Below the pieces are notes generated by a model that was not told the DNA's origin, searched no databases, and saw only the letters and a program-made list of their open reading frames with translations. 64,000 bases of DNA, taken from assembly GCA_014529385.2 (NCBI GenBank), contig CM043970.1:45662279-45726278 (forward strand), written 5' to 3'. Numbering within the stretch: position 1 is the first letter of the stretch; each line of letters begins with the position of its first letter. Positions 11,604 through 20,493 of the stretch are shown here, piece by piece. Source of the DNA: Adiantum capillus-veneris (taxonomy: Eukaryota; Streptophyta; Polypodiopsida; Polypodiales; Pteridaceae). The position numbers and the translations under genes are program-made.

Positions 11604-14336
11604 TCAGTCTGTAAAACCCTTTACACTTAGCTCCTGACTCCCATAGCATATACGCATACTCTTTGTAGCTTTCAGGTATCTCAATATTCCTTTCACTGCC
11701 TCCCAATGTTTCTTGCCTGGGTTTGACATGTATCGACTTACTACTCCCACTGCAAATGCAATGTCTGGGCGAGTAGCAATCATTGCATACATCAAACTAC
11801 CCACTGTAGACGCATATGGAATCTTATCCATTTCAGCCTTTTCTTCCTCAGACACAGGACAATCTTGTTTGCTAAGTTTCACATATGGTGGCAATGGAAC
11901 ACTCAATGCCTTTCCCTTCTCCATATTGAAACGTTGCAAAACCTTGTCAATATACTCTGTTTGAGATAACCAAATCAACTTCTTTGATCTGTCTCTCTCA
12001 ATGCGCATACCAAGTATATGACTTGCCTCACCCATGTCTTTCATGTCAAACGATTTTGCCATCTTTGACTTCAAAGCTGAAATTTCTTCCAAGTGCTTGC
12101 CAGCAATTAACATGTCATCCACATACAAAATAAGGATCAGCCAACTGCCATCCTTAGCCTTCTTTGTATATAGACAGTGATCGAACTCACTACGTTTGTA
12201 GCCTTGAGAAAGCATAAACTTGTGGAATTTATGGTACCATGCCCTCGGTGATTGTTTTAAGCCATAAAGACTCTTTAACAACTGGCATACCCAATCTTCC
12301 TTGCCTTTCTCAACAAACCCTTCTGGCTGCTGCATGTAAATTTCCACATCTAAATCACCATGCAAGAACGCTGTCTTGACATCCATTTGGTGCAACACCA
12401 AATCTAATATGGCAACCAATGCAAGAAAGCATCTCAATGTAGTCATCTTGATCACCGGAGAGAAGACTTCATCAAAGTCAATGCCTTGTTCTTGCTTAAA
12501 GCCCTTGGCAACAAGCCTTGCTTTGTACTTTGGCTGACTATCATGAGCGGTGATCTTATACCTGTAAACCCATTTACAAGGTAGAGCCTTTTTGCCCTGT
12601 GGTAATTTAACTAGCTTCCATGTCTTGTTTTTATGCAGAGCTGTCATCTCTGACTGCATGGCCAATTGCCAATTCTCGGAGTCCTTCATTTGCACTGCTT
12701 CCTTGTAACATGAAGGCTCATTGCAATCAGTCAACATGACATAGTTCATAGATGGAACAAACCTATCAGGAGGTCGTGTGATACGTCCAGATCTACGCAC
12801 AATAGGTGGCTTAGGCTCAGCCACAACCTGTGGTTCCACTCTATCCTGTCCTTGCTCCTCTTGAGCCCTGACATTTTGTCTTGCACGTCCAGGTCCATCT
12901 GCTTGGAAGACAACTCTTCTAATCTCCTCAACCCTCTCTGGTTTAGAATGATATTTGGATTCATTAAAGTGAACATCATTGCTGCGGACAACCTTTCTGG
13001 ATTCGAGATCCCAAAGTCTGTACCCCATCTCACCAGAATTACCATAGCCTAGAAAGATGCACTTTATACTCTTTGGCTCAAGTTTGTTCCTAAATTCCTT
13101 TGGAACGTGAGTATATGCCTCACAGCCAAAGACTCTGAGATGCTTGTATGAGGGCAGTTTGCTTGACCATACCATCTCTGGCACTAAATCCTTCTGCAAA
13201 ACCTTGCTAGGAGATCTATTTACAAGATGAACAGCTGTTGATACAGCTTCAGCCCAAAACCCATTTGGCAGCTGTGCATTAGACAACATACTTCTGACCT
13301 TCTCTTGTATGGTCCTATTCATCCTCTCAGCAACACCATTTTGAGGAGGATTGTAAGGAGCAGTAAGTTCACGTTTTATACCTTTTGACTCACAAAAGTC
13401 CTGAAAGGCCTTTGAAACATACTCTCCACCATTGTCAGTGCGTAAGCATTTAAGCTTCTTGCCACTCTGATTCTCCACAAGTGTCACAAATGTTTTGAAA
13501 ACACTAAACGCTTCATCCTTGTGCTTGAGAAAGTAAACCCATACTGTCCTCGAGTAATCATCTATAAATGTCATAAAGTAAGAAGCTCCCCCTAGAGATA
13601 GGTTAGGCATAGGTCCACACAAATCACTATGAACAAGTGCCAACTGTGTATCTCTTCTACTGCTTCTATGCTTATGTGGCTGCTGTGTTTGCTTACCATA
13701 CAGACAATGTTCACAGAATTCAAAATCATTAAATGAAAAGCCAGGCAAATAACCAGAACAAGACAAGATTTCCATTCCCTTCTTGGACATATGTCCTAAC
13801 CGGCTATGCCACAAAGAAACGTTCGGCTGCTCGGTTACATTGATTACATTTTTAGAGGCATTTGATACATAAATCATGTAAAGTCCTCCAGACTTTACTC
13901 CATGTGCTACTGTCATAGAACCCTTGGATATCTTCCACATGTTCTGTCCAAAAGTGGTGACGTAGCCAACATCATCAAGTAAACCTGTGCTGATCAAGCT
14001 CTTTGTAATTGCGGGAACATGTCTCACATTCTTCAGCGTGAAAGAAGAGCCATTCTGAAACTTCAATTGAACATCTCCAACACCTAAGATCTCACATGTC
14101 TGCCCATTGCCTAGCCGAACATGATCTTTAGTGGTCACATAAGAGGTAAACCACTCCTTGTTTGGAGACACATGAAGTGATGCCCCTGAGTCTATAATCC
14201 AGTCACTCAGTGCATTTCCATCAGATGCTGTAAGAAGAGCTGAGTCCATTGTATTCTTCAAGAAGTAGATGTCTCCTGACACTAGACTGTCATCCTCTGC
14301 AACAGTGTTTGTCACATTTATTTCTTGAATCTTCAC
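11604..14336 (-). CDS. Copia A Pol: protease, integrase, reverse transcriptase
   Basis: 910 codons open. Domains in order: aspartic protease (WIIDSGASLHV, Asp near residue 49); pre-integrase HHCC zinc domain (LWHSRLGHMS ... CEHC, about 170-210); integrase core with Asp in LVHSDLCGP, Asp in LRTDNGGEY and Glu in NGVAERMNRT; RVT_2 reverse transcriptase with DVKTAFLHGDL and the active-site YVDD in LYVDDMLIAG (about 720). It is in the same frame as gag, separated only by TAA at 14337-14339, so the open stretch begins with GTG after the stop rather than with a true start. Ends at TGA 11604. All catalytic residues are present. Confidence 0.95.
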   Translation of the reverse strand: MKIQEINVTNTVAEDDSLVSGDIYFLKNTMDSALLTASDGNALSDWIIDSGASLHVSPNKEWFTSYVTTKDHVRLGNGQTCEILGVGDVQLKFQNGSSFTLKNVRHVPAITKSLISTGLLDDVGYVTTFGQNMWKISKGSMTVAHGVKSGGLYMIYVSNASKNVINVTEQPNVSLWHSRLGHMSKKGMEILSCSGYLPGFSFNDFEFCEHCLYGKQTQQPHKHRSSRRDTQLALVHSDLCGPMPNLSLGGASYFMTFIDDYSRTVWVYFLKHKDEAFSVFKTFVTLVENQSGKKLKCLRTDNGGEYVSKAFQDFCESKGIKRELTAPYNPPQNGVAERMNRTIQEKVRSMLSNAQLPNGFWAEAVSTAVHLVNRSPSKVLQKDLVPEMVWSSKLPSYKHLRVFGCEAYTHVPKEFRNKLEPKSIKCIFLGYGNSGEMGYRLWDLESRKVVRSNDVHFNESKYHSKPERVEEIRRVVFQADGPGRARQNVRAQEEQGQDRVEPQVVAEPKPPIVRRSGRITRPPDRFVPSMNYVMLTDCNEPSCYKEAVQMKDSENWQLAMQSEMTALHKNKTWKLVKLPQGKKALPCKWVYRYKITAHDSQPKYKARLVAKGFKQEQGIDFDEVFSPVIKMTTLRCFLALVAILDLVLHQMDVKTAFLHGDLDVEIYMQQPEGFVEKGKEDWVCQLLKSLYGLKQSPRAWYHKFHKFMLSQGYKRSEFDHCLYTKKAKDGSWLILILYVDDMLIAGKHLEEISALKSKMAKSFDMKDMGEASHILGMRIERDRSKKLIWLSQTEYIDKVLQRFNMEKGKALSVPLPPYVKLSKQDCPVSEEEKAEMDKIPYASTVGSLMYAMIATRPDIAFAVGVVSRYMSNPGKKHWEAVKGILRYLKATKSMRICYGSQELSVKGFTD

Positions 14337-15146
14337 TTAGGACTTGTTCTTCTCACCATGGTCTTCAGCTTTCTCTTTGCCTTTTTCTGCTTTCCATTCT
14401 CTGTAGTCTCTTTTCATGTGACCCTTCTTGCCACAATGGTAGCATTCTATGTCACTTTTGCCTTTAGCATTGCGGGACTTGCTACGAGACTGATCCCTCT
14501 TTCCACCTTTGTACTTTTCTTTGGTCCTTCCCCTGACAACTAAGGCTGTTCCTTTGCCTTTGTCCATTGTCTTTCTATTGGTTTCTTCAATAAGCAGACT
14601 TCCTTCTACACCTGCTATGTTCAAACCATCTGGAGGTGCAGAATTACTCAAAGCTGTGCGAAAAGTGTCCCAAATTTCCGGCAATGTGATCAACAGGAAC
14701 ATAGCTCTAACAGGTTCATCAAACTTGACACCTTGAGCTGACAACTGACTATAGATTGTGTTGAATTCATTCAGATGATTGGACATAGGTGTCCCTTCTT
14801 TCATCTTCAAGTCAACAAGCTTCTTAAGCCAGTATACCTGTGAAGCTGCACTCTGCTTCTCATAAAGATCACTCAGCTTTAACCATGCTTGATAAGCCGA
14901 CGTCTTGTCTGCTACATTGAAGTAAACGCTTTCTGCCAAAGTCAGCATAATGGTAGAAAGTGCTAATTCATCCATTTCGCTCCATTCATCTTCGTCCATA
15001 TCTTCTGGTTTTATCCCTTTGAGCTTTATAGGTTTTATCTGCTTCTTTTGTACCAACACGTGCCAAATCTGCTTCTTCCACAATGGGAAATTGGTTCCAT
15101 CGAGCTTCTTGATATTGTAAAGAGCAGTGTCCTGTGATCCAGCCAT
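14337..15146 (-). CDS. Copia A Gag
   Basis: 269 codons starting MAGSQDTALYNIKKLDG, with the UBN2/gag-polypeptide pattern of Tnt1-type elements (GTNFPLWKKQI, LALSTIMLTLAESVY, AYQAWLKLSDLYE). The zinc knuckle near residue 235 reads CYHCGKKGHMKRDY: the last Cys of C-x2-C-x4-H-x4-C is Tyr, a single G-to-A change. Ends in a TAA immediately followed in frame by pol. Tnt1-like elements normally have one gag-pol frame, so the TAA is probably a nonsense mutation. Confidence 0.9.
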   Translation of the reverse strand: MAGSQDTALYNIKKLDGTNFPLWKKQIWHVLVQKKQIKPIKLKGIKPEDMDEDEWSEMDELALSTIMLTLAESVYFNVADKTSAYQAWLKLSDLYEKQSAASQVYWLKKLVDLKMKEGTPMSNHLNEFNTIYSQLSAQGVKFDEPVRAMFLLITLPEIWDTFRTALSNSAPPDGLNIAGVEGSLLIEETNRKTMDKGKGTALVVRGRTKEKYKGGKRDQSRSKSRNAKGKSDIECYHCGKKGHMKRDYREWKAEKGKEKAEDHGEKNKS

Positions 15147-16197
15147 AGCTACGCTTCACAATAGTTTACTTTCCTGGGAAAAATTCGGCAGAGTTTCCCC
15201 TGTAAACTGACCTCTCAACCAATATCAACCTGTCAAATGAACCAAGAAAGCTTCAGATTCTGCATAAATTTCGGCAGAGTCTCCTTTGTAAAATGGCTCT
15301 GGTGTACTCAAAAAACAGACCAAAAATAGCTCAAAAAACACTGTCTCTCTGACACTGTAAGCTGCGGGTAAACCTGTCCTGCACTTGTACTGTCTCTCAC
15401 TGTCCTTTCACTGTTCTGTAAGCATAGACTGTGACAATGCCTCAACTGCAGTAAAGAAAAGATGCAATCCCAACTATCTAACTCACAGTCAATACATCCT
15501 AGCTGCCTATCTAAGGGTGCTCGAGGGATCGCTCCAAGACCTGTATCACCGAAAGGATCTCAACATTCGAGAATCCCCCAGCTCAATAAAACCTCACTCG
15601 ACCCTCAACAAAGGCTGCAGTAAATCTAACAGTACATAGACTTCCCACAAAGTCATACATCCACAAATTTCCCACTATATGCTGTAACCGCTGCGGCGGT
15701 TGTTTGCTGCGTGACTCACAGCCAGCAAACCCTCAACAAACATACATCATCTCTGACAATACATCCCATGTGGAAGTACCTGCAATGTCAGGATGAAATC
15801 TGGAATATCAAGCAGCAAACACAAGCTACCTGATGAACTAGTGGATGTCGCCTACAGTCTGTGTGTAGATGCGCCCGTGTCGTATGTGACACGCCTCCAA
15901 GAACTGTGAGCCGTCGTTCGATGTGTAGACAGCCACAAATCAACACTCTGGGAGTGTCGATATCCTCAGCACCTGCAGTCGTAGGCCGAAAACCCCAAAT
16001 TTGCAGAGTCGGATCTGCACCCGCTAAGACCACGTAGTCGAAAATGGCCTGCGCAGACCTTTGTCGAAGCCGAACGGTGGTCGAGATGACCTCAGAATGA
16101 CCTCAGATTTGGGGCCGTGTCTTCGCCTGTCGAATTTCACTCCAATCTGAGTTGGTGACTCTAGCCTCTTGCAGTGTTGCCCCGAGCCTCGATCTGA
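15147..16197 (-). other. Copia A leader
   Basis: About 1.05 kb between primer site and gag start. No supported coding sequence; open frames here are short and lack motifs. A long leader is also present in copia B, although the two leaders do not look alike. Confidence 0.6.
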
Positions 16198-16209
16198 GCT
16201 CTGATACAA
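16198..16209 (-). promoter_or_regulatory. Copia A primer-binding site
   Basis: Minus strand reads TTGTATCAGAGC two bases after the LTR end CCTTCA. It matches the initiator-Met tRNA site TGGTATCAGAGC of plant retrotransposons except for one base. Copia B has the canonical form. Confidence 0.8.
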
Positions 16210-16211
16210 GT

Positions 16212-16319
16212 TGAAGGAGTACGAGCGGAAGTGCGACGCGAGAGAGAGTGCGAGAAGAAGAGCACGACGATATGGTGAACTCGCTCTACTGTAATGTGTA
16301 GAGCATAGTGAGTTCTTAT
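16212..16319 (-). repeat. Copia A 5' LTR, internal-side portion
   Basis: 108 bp running from TGAAGGAGTACGAGC (element-sense end ...CCTTCA) to GAGTTCTTAT, where copia B begins. The rest of this LTR is at 19413-19489. Both pieces join without gap when aligned to the 3' LTR at 10919-11076. Confidence 0.9.
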
Positions 16320-16511
16320 TGTTGGGGTATAAGCGCCTGTGCCTTGCCCGGCCGCCCAGAGTCTGGGCGCCCACTGACTTGTATACCTTATACATAGCAT
16401 AAGTGTATAGGGGGCTGCTCACTCTTTGAGTCTCCCCACCCATATCTGTGTGTTGTGTGTCTCCTTCTCTCTCTCTCACTCTCTGTCTGTGGTGCTCCCC
16501 GATCCCCTTCA
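16320..16511 (+). repeat. Copia B 5' LTR
   Basis: Starts TGTTGGGGTATAAGCGCC and ends CCGATCCCCTTCA. Shares its first 12 bases and the CCTTCA end with the copia A LTR but is otherwise different in the middle. A GC-rich inverted repeat around GGGCGCCCA is present near position 40-60 of the LTR. Confidence 0.93.
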
Positions 16512-16513
16512 AT

Positions 16514-16525
16514 TGGTATCAGAGC
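16514..16525 (+). promoter_or_regulatory. Copia B primer-binding site
   Basis: TGGTATCAGAGC, complementary to the 3' end of plant initiator-Met tRNA, two bases after the LTR end. This is the canonical site for Ty1/copia minus-strand priming. Confidence 0.92.
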
Positions 16526-17861
16526 GTAGGTGCGGAGGGAGCGCGTGTGTGCACAGTCACGACTACAGCGGAGAGCCAGTTTCATTCCCGAAATCGCGTC
16601 TGCGTGCGCGCGCACTTTCAAGAGTGCAAACACGGTTTCGACTTCGGCATCGACAAATTCAGCTTTCCGAGAGCGTTTCCATCAGCTGTCTTGGCGTTTT
16701 ACCCCCCTTTCGAAGCCATTCGAGCCATCAGAAACCTCATTCGAGCTACGGTTGAGGAGCTGCATTTTTCAGCCCTCTTTTGGCAGTTTATGCTACGTTT
16801 TTGGGTTGAAACGGAGGTTTTTGGCATAGCTTTCACACCCGGACTCGGATACATGTGATCCAGGAGTCTACCTTGGGGTTTTGGCACGCTGCGGACGCGC
16901 TCGTCATATCAGAATTTTAAAATTCTGAACGCTGAATTTTCTGTAGCAGCAGTTGTTTATTGTGTGTCGAGGATTCCACACATGGTTTGCTCTCAAATGT
17001 GAGAGTGATATTTGCTGCAAGTTTCCTCACAGGTGGGAGGATACAATGTATGTCTTATGTGGTTTGATGCTCAGGGAGACTAATGGGATCGCATTTTGAG
17101 CTTGGCAATGTATGCCTCGAGCATGTTTTTTGGCAGTCACAGGTAGAGCAGATATTTGTGTACTAGATTTGCAGGTGTTTGCAATGATGTATGCAAAGTG
17201 TGGAGATTGGTGCATGCATTTGGAGTGCGGTTTGATGCGCTTTGGTTGCTCATGGTTTTGAGCGTGCAGTCAGTTTGGTTACTGGTTTTGTGGCCGTTTT
17301 ACTGACGAAACTCTGGCGAAATTTTCCCAGGAGTTTTATGCGCATCATTTATGCGATCTAGGTAGAGATTGCGGGTTGCACTCAGCATTTGCGTGCGGTG
17401 TTCTCTGCAGGTGGGAGATTTGTGCCTGTGTATGCATTGATACCGCACAGTGTGGGCTTGGTGATTAGCTGACGGGTTTGACAGGCATACAGTTATCTTG
17501 GCACACTCACAGGAGTGAGTATTGTGATGTATGCTTGTGTGGCTACGAGCTAGGTAGCCGGATTCGAGCACTAATGGCTTGAGGTTTTTCAACAGGTTTA
17601 CAAGTTTATAGGCAGGTTTGAGGGCTTATTTGGGCGCTGAATTTTCAGCCATTGTTTCCTCTTTGCAGGTGTCCATGTATGGCTCAGTTGTAGGCTGATC
17701 TGGGACACGTTTGTGACTTGTTTATGCAGCTGTTTAAGAGCTGAATTTTGGGGCTGATTTGCAGCCATATTTGCAGACTTTTGTTGATGCGATTCGAGCC
17801 AGTTTAGGGCTGATTTGGTTGACATTTGCTACTCATTGTTGGTTGCTCTTTTGCGAGCATT
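16526..17861 (+). other. Copia B leader
   Basis: 1.34 kb without supported coding sequence. It contains scattered TTTGCAGGT and TTTGAG phrases that recur loosely, but no clear tandem structure. Open frames on both strands here are short and unrecognisable. Confidence 0.6.
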
Positions 17862-18143
17862 ATGGCTGATTTTTCATTTGACTTCCAGCGTTATGGTCTG
17901 ACACAGTTTGATGGTGTAGATTTTGTTGCTTGGAAGGAGCATATGCTTGTTGCATTGGCGGATTTGGGGCAGGATAAACCCTTGCGTGGTTTATCGGCGA
18001 AGCCCAATTCTATGCGTGATGATGATTGGCAGGATCTTGATGAGTTAGCCATGTCTACGATTCGTTTGCATCTGGTTGAGTCTGTTTACTAGCAGGTCTA
18101 GAGGGAGACTACAACTCATGCTTTATGGCAGAGTTTACATGCT
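17862..18143 (+). pseudogene. Copia B Gag N-terminal part
   Basis: ATG at 17862 begins MADFSFDFQRYGLTQFDG, a Tnt1-type Gag start (FDGVDFVAWKEHM, LAMSTIRLHLVESVY). A TAG at 18090-18092 and another at 18099-18101 interrupt it, but the frame continues to the zinc-knuckle ORF at 18144 (THALWQSLHAMYA). About 100 residues of the usual Gag middle are missing after MYA. Confidence 0.8.
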
Positions 18144-19139
18144 ATGTACGCGACATCCATGTCTACAGCGGAGTCTAGTCCCACTTCTATGTCCATGGGA
18201 GAGATTGATCCCACACGCAAGTCTCGACGTCATAGAGACTTGACATGTTGGCATTGTGGACATAGAGGGCACATTAGGCGTCGATGTTTCAGGAGTTTGA
18301 GACAACGGAGGCGACAGATACGTGATGCAGATTTGGGCATGACAGATGCTAGTGAGATCAATACGGTGGTTACTGAGTATGCTTGTGACGGCGATGTCAC
18401 ATTTACATCTAGCTTGTCTTCAGACGATCTTATGTCTACGGATTGCATATCGGATTGCACTGTGCGAGATACTTCTATGCAGGATAGACAGGTAGAGCGG
18501 CCTTGCTCTAGTGAGTCACGACAGGAGGACGTTGTGCAAGAGTCTATGCATACGGAGTTAGAGCATGAGAGCTCTAGTGAGTCACAACAGATTGAGTGGT
18601 CATGTTTGCAGTGGATGATTGCAGAGGAGACTGAGATGTCAGCGATTATGCAGTCATTCCTTTCTATGCTCGACAGTGAGCATGGGGATATAGTTGTGCA
18701 GGATATGTCTTCCAGCAGACACCTAGAGCAACTGGTTTGCTATGAGGTTGCACAACAGGTTGATGCGTCTTTTGCGGACAGTCAGGAGATGCATGTGGTT
18801 GACACGCCTCGTCAGTCAGAGATGCCTATTGCCAGGGATATATATGTTGATGCATGCTCCGTAGAGCTAGCAGGGCCCGCTAGCATTACATCGGCATTCG
18901 GTGGTCTCATGTATGAGATGTTGATCTTGAGACCGGATATCGCAGCTGCAGTGGGAGCATTTGCAGTTGGGGTTGTTAGTTGTTTGTTGACTGATGATGG
19001 CATAGTGCACGAGGGAGATATGCAGGTATTGTGTACATACTTGCAGTACGTGTGTGGTACGTCTGGTGGTGTATGGACTTACACGGGAGCAGGACAGCCG
19101 GATGCACACGATCACAGCCAGCCAGTGGGCTTCGGTTGA
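18144..19139 (+). CDS. Copia B fused Gag zinc knuckle and RT C-terminal remnant
   Basis: 331-codon open frame in the same frame as the Gag start. The zinc knuckle CWHCGHRGHIRRRC lies at about residues 33-46. The middle is Ser/Asp/Glu-rich with two copies of SSESRQE/SSESQQ-like text. Residues about 250-300 (GGLMYEMLILRPDIAAAVGAF) match the copia region after the RT palm, normally VGSLMYAM...RPDIA-AVG. An internal deletion has therefore joined the ends of gag and pol. It lacks every catalytic domain. The open frame suggests it was kept or is recent; whether a protein is made is unknown. Confidence 0.8.
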   Translation: MYATSMSTAESSPTSMSMGEIDPTRKSRRHRDLTCWHCGHRGHIRRRCFRSLRQRRRQIRDADLGMTDASEINTVVTEYACDGDVTFTSSLSSDDLMSTDCISDCTVRDTSMQDRQVERPCSSESRQEDVVQESMHTELEHESSSESQQIEWSCLQWMIAEETEMSAIMQSFLSMLDSEHGDIVVQDMSSSRHLEQLVCYEVAQQVDASFADSQEMHVVDTPRQSEMPIARDIYVDACSVELAGPASITSAFGGLMYEMLILRPDIAAAVGAFAVGVVSCLLTDDGIVHEGDMQVLCTYLQYVCGTSGGVWTYTGAGQPDAHDHSQPVGFG

Positions 19140-19206
19140 GAGCGGTTTTCTCTCACCTTTTGTAGTCTTTAGATTAGGTTCCCTTGCTTAAAGGCACAGT
19201 CGCCTT

Positions 19207-19218
19207 TAAGTGGGAGGT
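19207..19218 (+). promoter_or_regulatory. Copia B polypurine tract
   Basis: AAGTGGGAGGT directly precedes the 3' LTR start TGTTGGGG and matches the copia A tract. Confidence 0.85.
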
Positions 19219-19412
19219 TGTTGGGGTATAGGCGCCTGTGCCTTGCCCGGCCGCCCAGAGTCTGGGCGCCCACTGACTTGTATACCTTATACATAGCATA
19301 AATATATAGGGGGCTGCTCACTCTTTGAGTCTCCCCACCCATATCTGTGTGTTGTGTGTCTCCTTCTCTCTCTCTCTCACTCTCTGTTTGTGGTGCTCCC
19401 CGATCCCCTTCA
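19219..19412 (+). repeat. Copia B 3' LTR
   Basis: Differs from the 5' LTR by AAGCG/AGGCG near the start, GTG/ATA changes near position 95, an extra TC in the CT-rich stretch and a C/T change before the end. Followed by the CTTAT duplication. Confidence 0.93.
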
Positions 19413-19489
19413 CTTATTAGGTTTTTACAAAAGAATATGTGTACATACCTGGCGGCCCGCCCACTTACATTGGGCTTTATACCCCAACA
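19413..19489 (-). repeat. Copia A 5' LTR, outer portion
   Basis: Continues the LTR interrupted at 16319, from CTTATTAGGTTTTTAC to ACCCCAACA, where M1 gag sequence resumes at 19490. The first five bases are the copia B target duplication. Confidence 0.9.
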
Positions 19490-20181
19490 AGTTGTAATTC
19501 CTGCATCATGGTCATCATGTCTTGCATATTTCGTTGCAACTGTTTGGTTTTAGCAACCCTTTGAGCAGGTTTGGTCTCCAGCTTTTGTTTGATTCTCCTC
19601 CTTTTGGCTACCATTGTTTTGATCAGGGACCGCTTTTCCGTATTGATTAAGCCTTTGAGCTTTCCATTCCTTCGCTCTGGCAATGGCGATTGCCTCCTTG
19701 AAAGTGACGGGTCTTGTCAGCTCAACTTTGAACTTCATAATTTCTTTTAGGTTTGCCACAAAATGGTCCTTCTTTAACATGGATGGAGGAATCTCATTCC
19801 CTAAAGCCCGGGCCCATTTATCCCATAAACGGGTGAACTGCATGACAAAATCATCCAATTTTTGATTAGCCCTTTGAGTGTACCCCACAATTTCATGCCA
19901 AACTTCATCAGGTACTTTGATGGATCAATATTGTGCCAGGAAAGCTTGCTTCACATGATTGTAGTCCAAAAACCACCCCTAGATTTTGTGCCTGGATCAA
20001 CTCCTCAAAATTGTGTAACCAAACTTTTGCCTCATCCTGTAAACTATATTGCAGTAGCCTCAACAATATAGCTTGGTCTAGTATATTGCATGCAGTAGGC
20101 AATTGACTTTCATCTTTTCAATAAACGTCTTTGCATTTCATTAGGCAATCCATGAAAATACTGTGGGAGCTCATCTGCCAT
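19490..20181 (-). pseudogene. M1 Gag remnant
   Basis: Gag start at 20179-20181 (MADELPQYFHGLPNEMQ in element sense), parallel to M2 at 29039 and P1 at 50024. Open pieces 19908-20102 and 19550-19888 carry the capsid text (EAKVWLHNFEEL, FTRLWDKWARALGNEIPPSMLKK). Several frameshifts. It stops at the copia A insertion, before the zinc knuckle. Confidence 0.8.
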
Positions 20182-20477
20182 GTTTGATTGCCACAAAAAC
20201 ACTTACATGTGACGTCAAAAACTGAAGGGATGTCGATGATCACTCTAGTACCTAATCCACCTCACACTGGGTAACCCAGCCCCCAGTGCTTGGCTTCACA
20301 AAACCTCATGACCCTCCAAAGGCTGCAATCCAATTATACGACCGCCTCAAGTGCTGTCCACAATTTGCACATACATAAGGCAATTGTCCATAAGGACCCA
20401 CATCCCTTTTACATTCACTGCCTGCAGAATAGACATATTTCTCAGGAATTGGAGCATAGGAGAACTTGCTCCTCCAT
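20182..20477 (-). other. M1 leader
   Basis: About 300 bp between primer site and gag. It is alike in M2 (29040-29307) and, reversed, in P1 (49744-50023): all contain 'cctccaaagg.tgcaatccaattatacgac.gcctcaagtgctgtccacaatt'. Conservation of a leader across three copies is expected for RNA packaging or priming signals. Confidence 0.6.
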
Positions 20478-20487
20478 GGGGGCACCA
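20478..20487 (-). promoter_or_regulatory. M1 primer-binding site (TGGTGCCCCC)
   Basis: TGGTGCCCCC in element sense, a few bases after the LTR end GCTAACA. M2 has TGGTGCCCC at 29308-29316 and P1 TGGTTCCCCC at 49734-49743. The tRNA cannot be named here. Confidence 0.6.
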
Positions 20488-20493
20488 TAACGA

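Larger units (their letters stand above)
16320..19412 (+). mobile_element. Copia B: non-autonomous Ty1/copia element with gag remnant
   Basis: 3093 bp, TG...CA ends, LTRs of 192 bp (16320-16511) and 194 bp (19219-19412), primer site, polypurine tract and perfect 5 bp duplications CTTAT (16315-16319 and 19413-19417). The intact LTR copy at 10983-10995 gives the empty site GTTCTTATTAGG. It encodes only a shortened Gag with zinc knuckle joined to a remnant of the RT C-terminal region; protease, integrase and RT palm are absent. It must depend on proteins of a related autonomous element. The LTRs differ by about four substitutions and a 2 bp indel, so insertion was fairly recent. Confidence 0.93.
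10919..19489 (-). mobile_element. Copia A: near-intact Tork/Tnt1-like Ty1/copia element, split by copia B
   Basis: Minus-strand copia element inserted in M1. Order in element sense: 5' LTR (19489-19413 then 16319-16212, split by copia B), primer site 16198-16209, leader, gag (14337-15146), protease-integrase-RT (11604-14336), RNase H (11166-11603), polypurine tract (11077-11094) and 3' LTR (10919-11076, truncated). Without copia B the element is about 5.5 kb. The coding frame is open except for two stop codons, so it is a young copy. M1 sequence is missing on its left side, indicating a deletion after insertion. Confidence 0.9.

Noticed and set aside
16514-16525. tRNA gene suggested by the Met-tRNA 3' end complement
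   Set aside because: Only the 12-base primer site is present; no cloverleaf.
16024-16760. Overlapping open frames of 80-160 codons on both strands
   Set aside because: They run across the copia A LTR, copia B LTR and leaders, and show only low-complexity Ser/Leu/Arg text.
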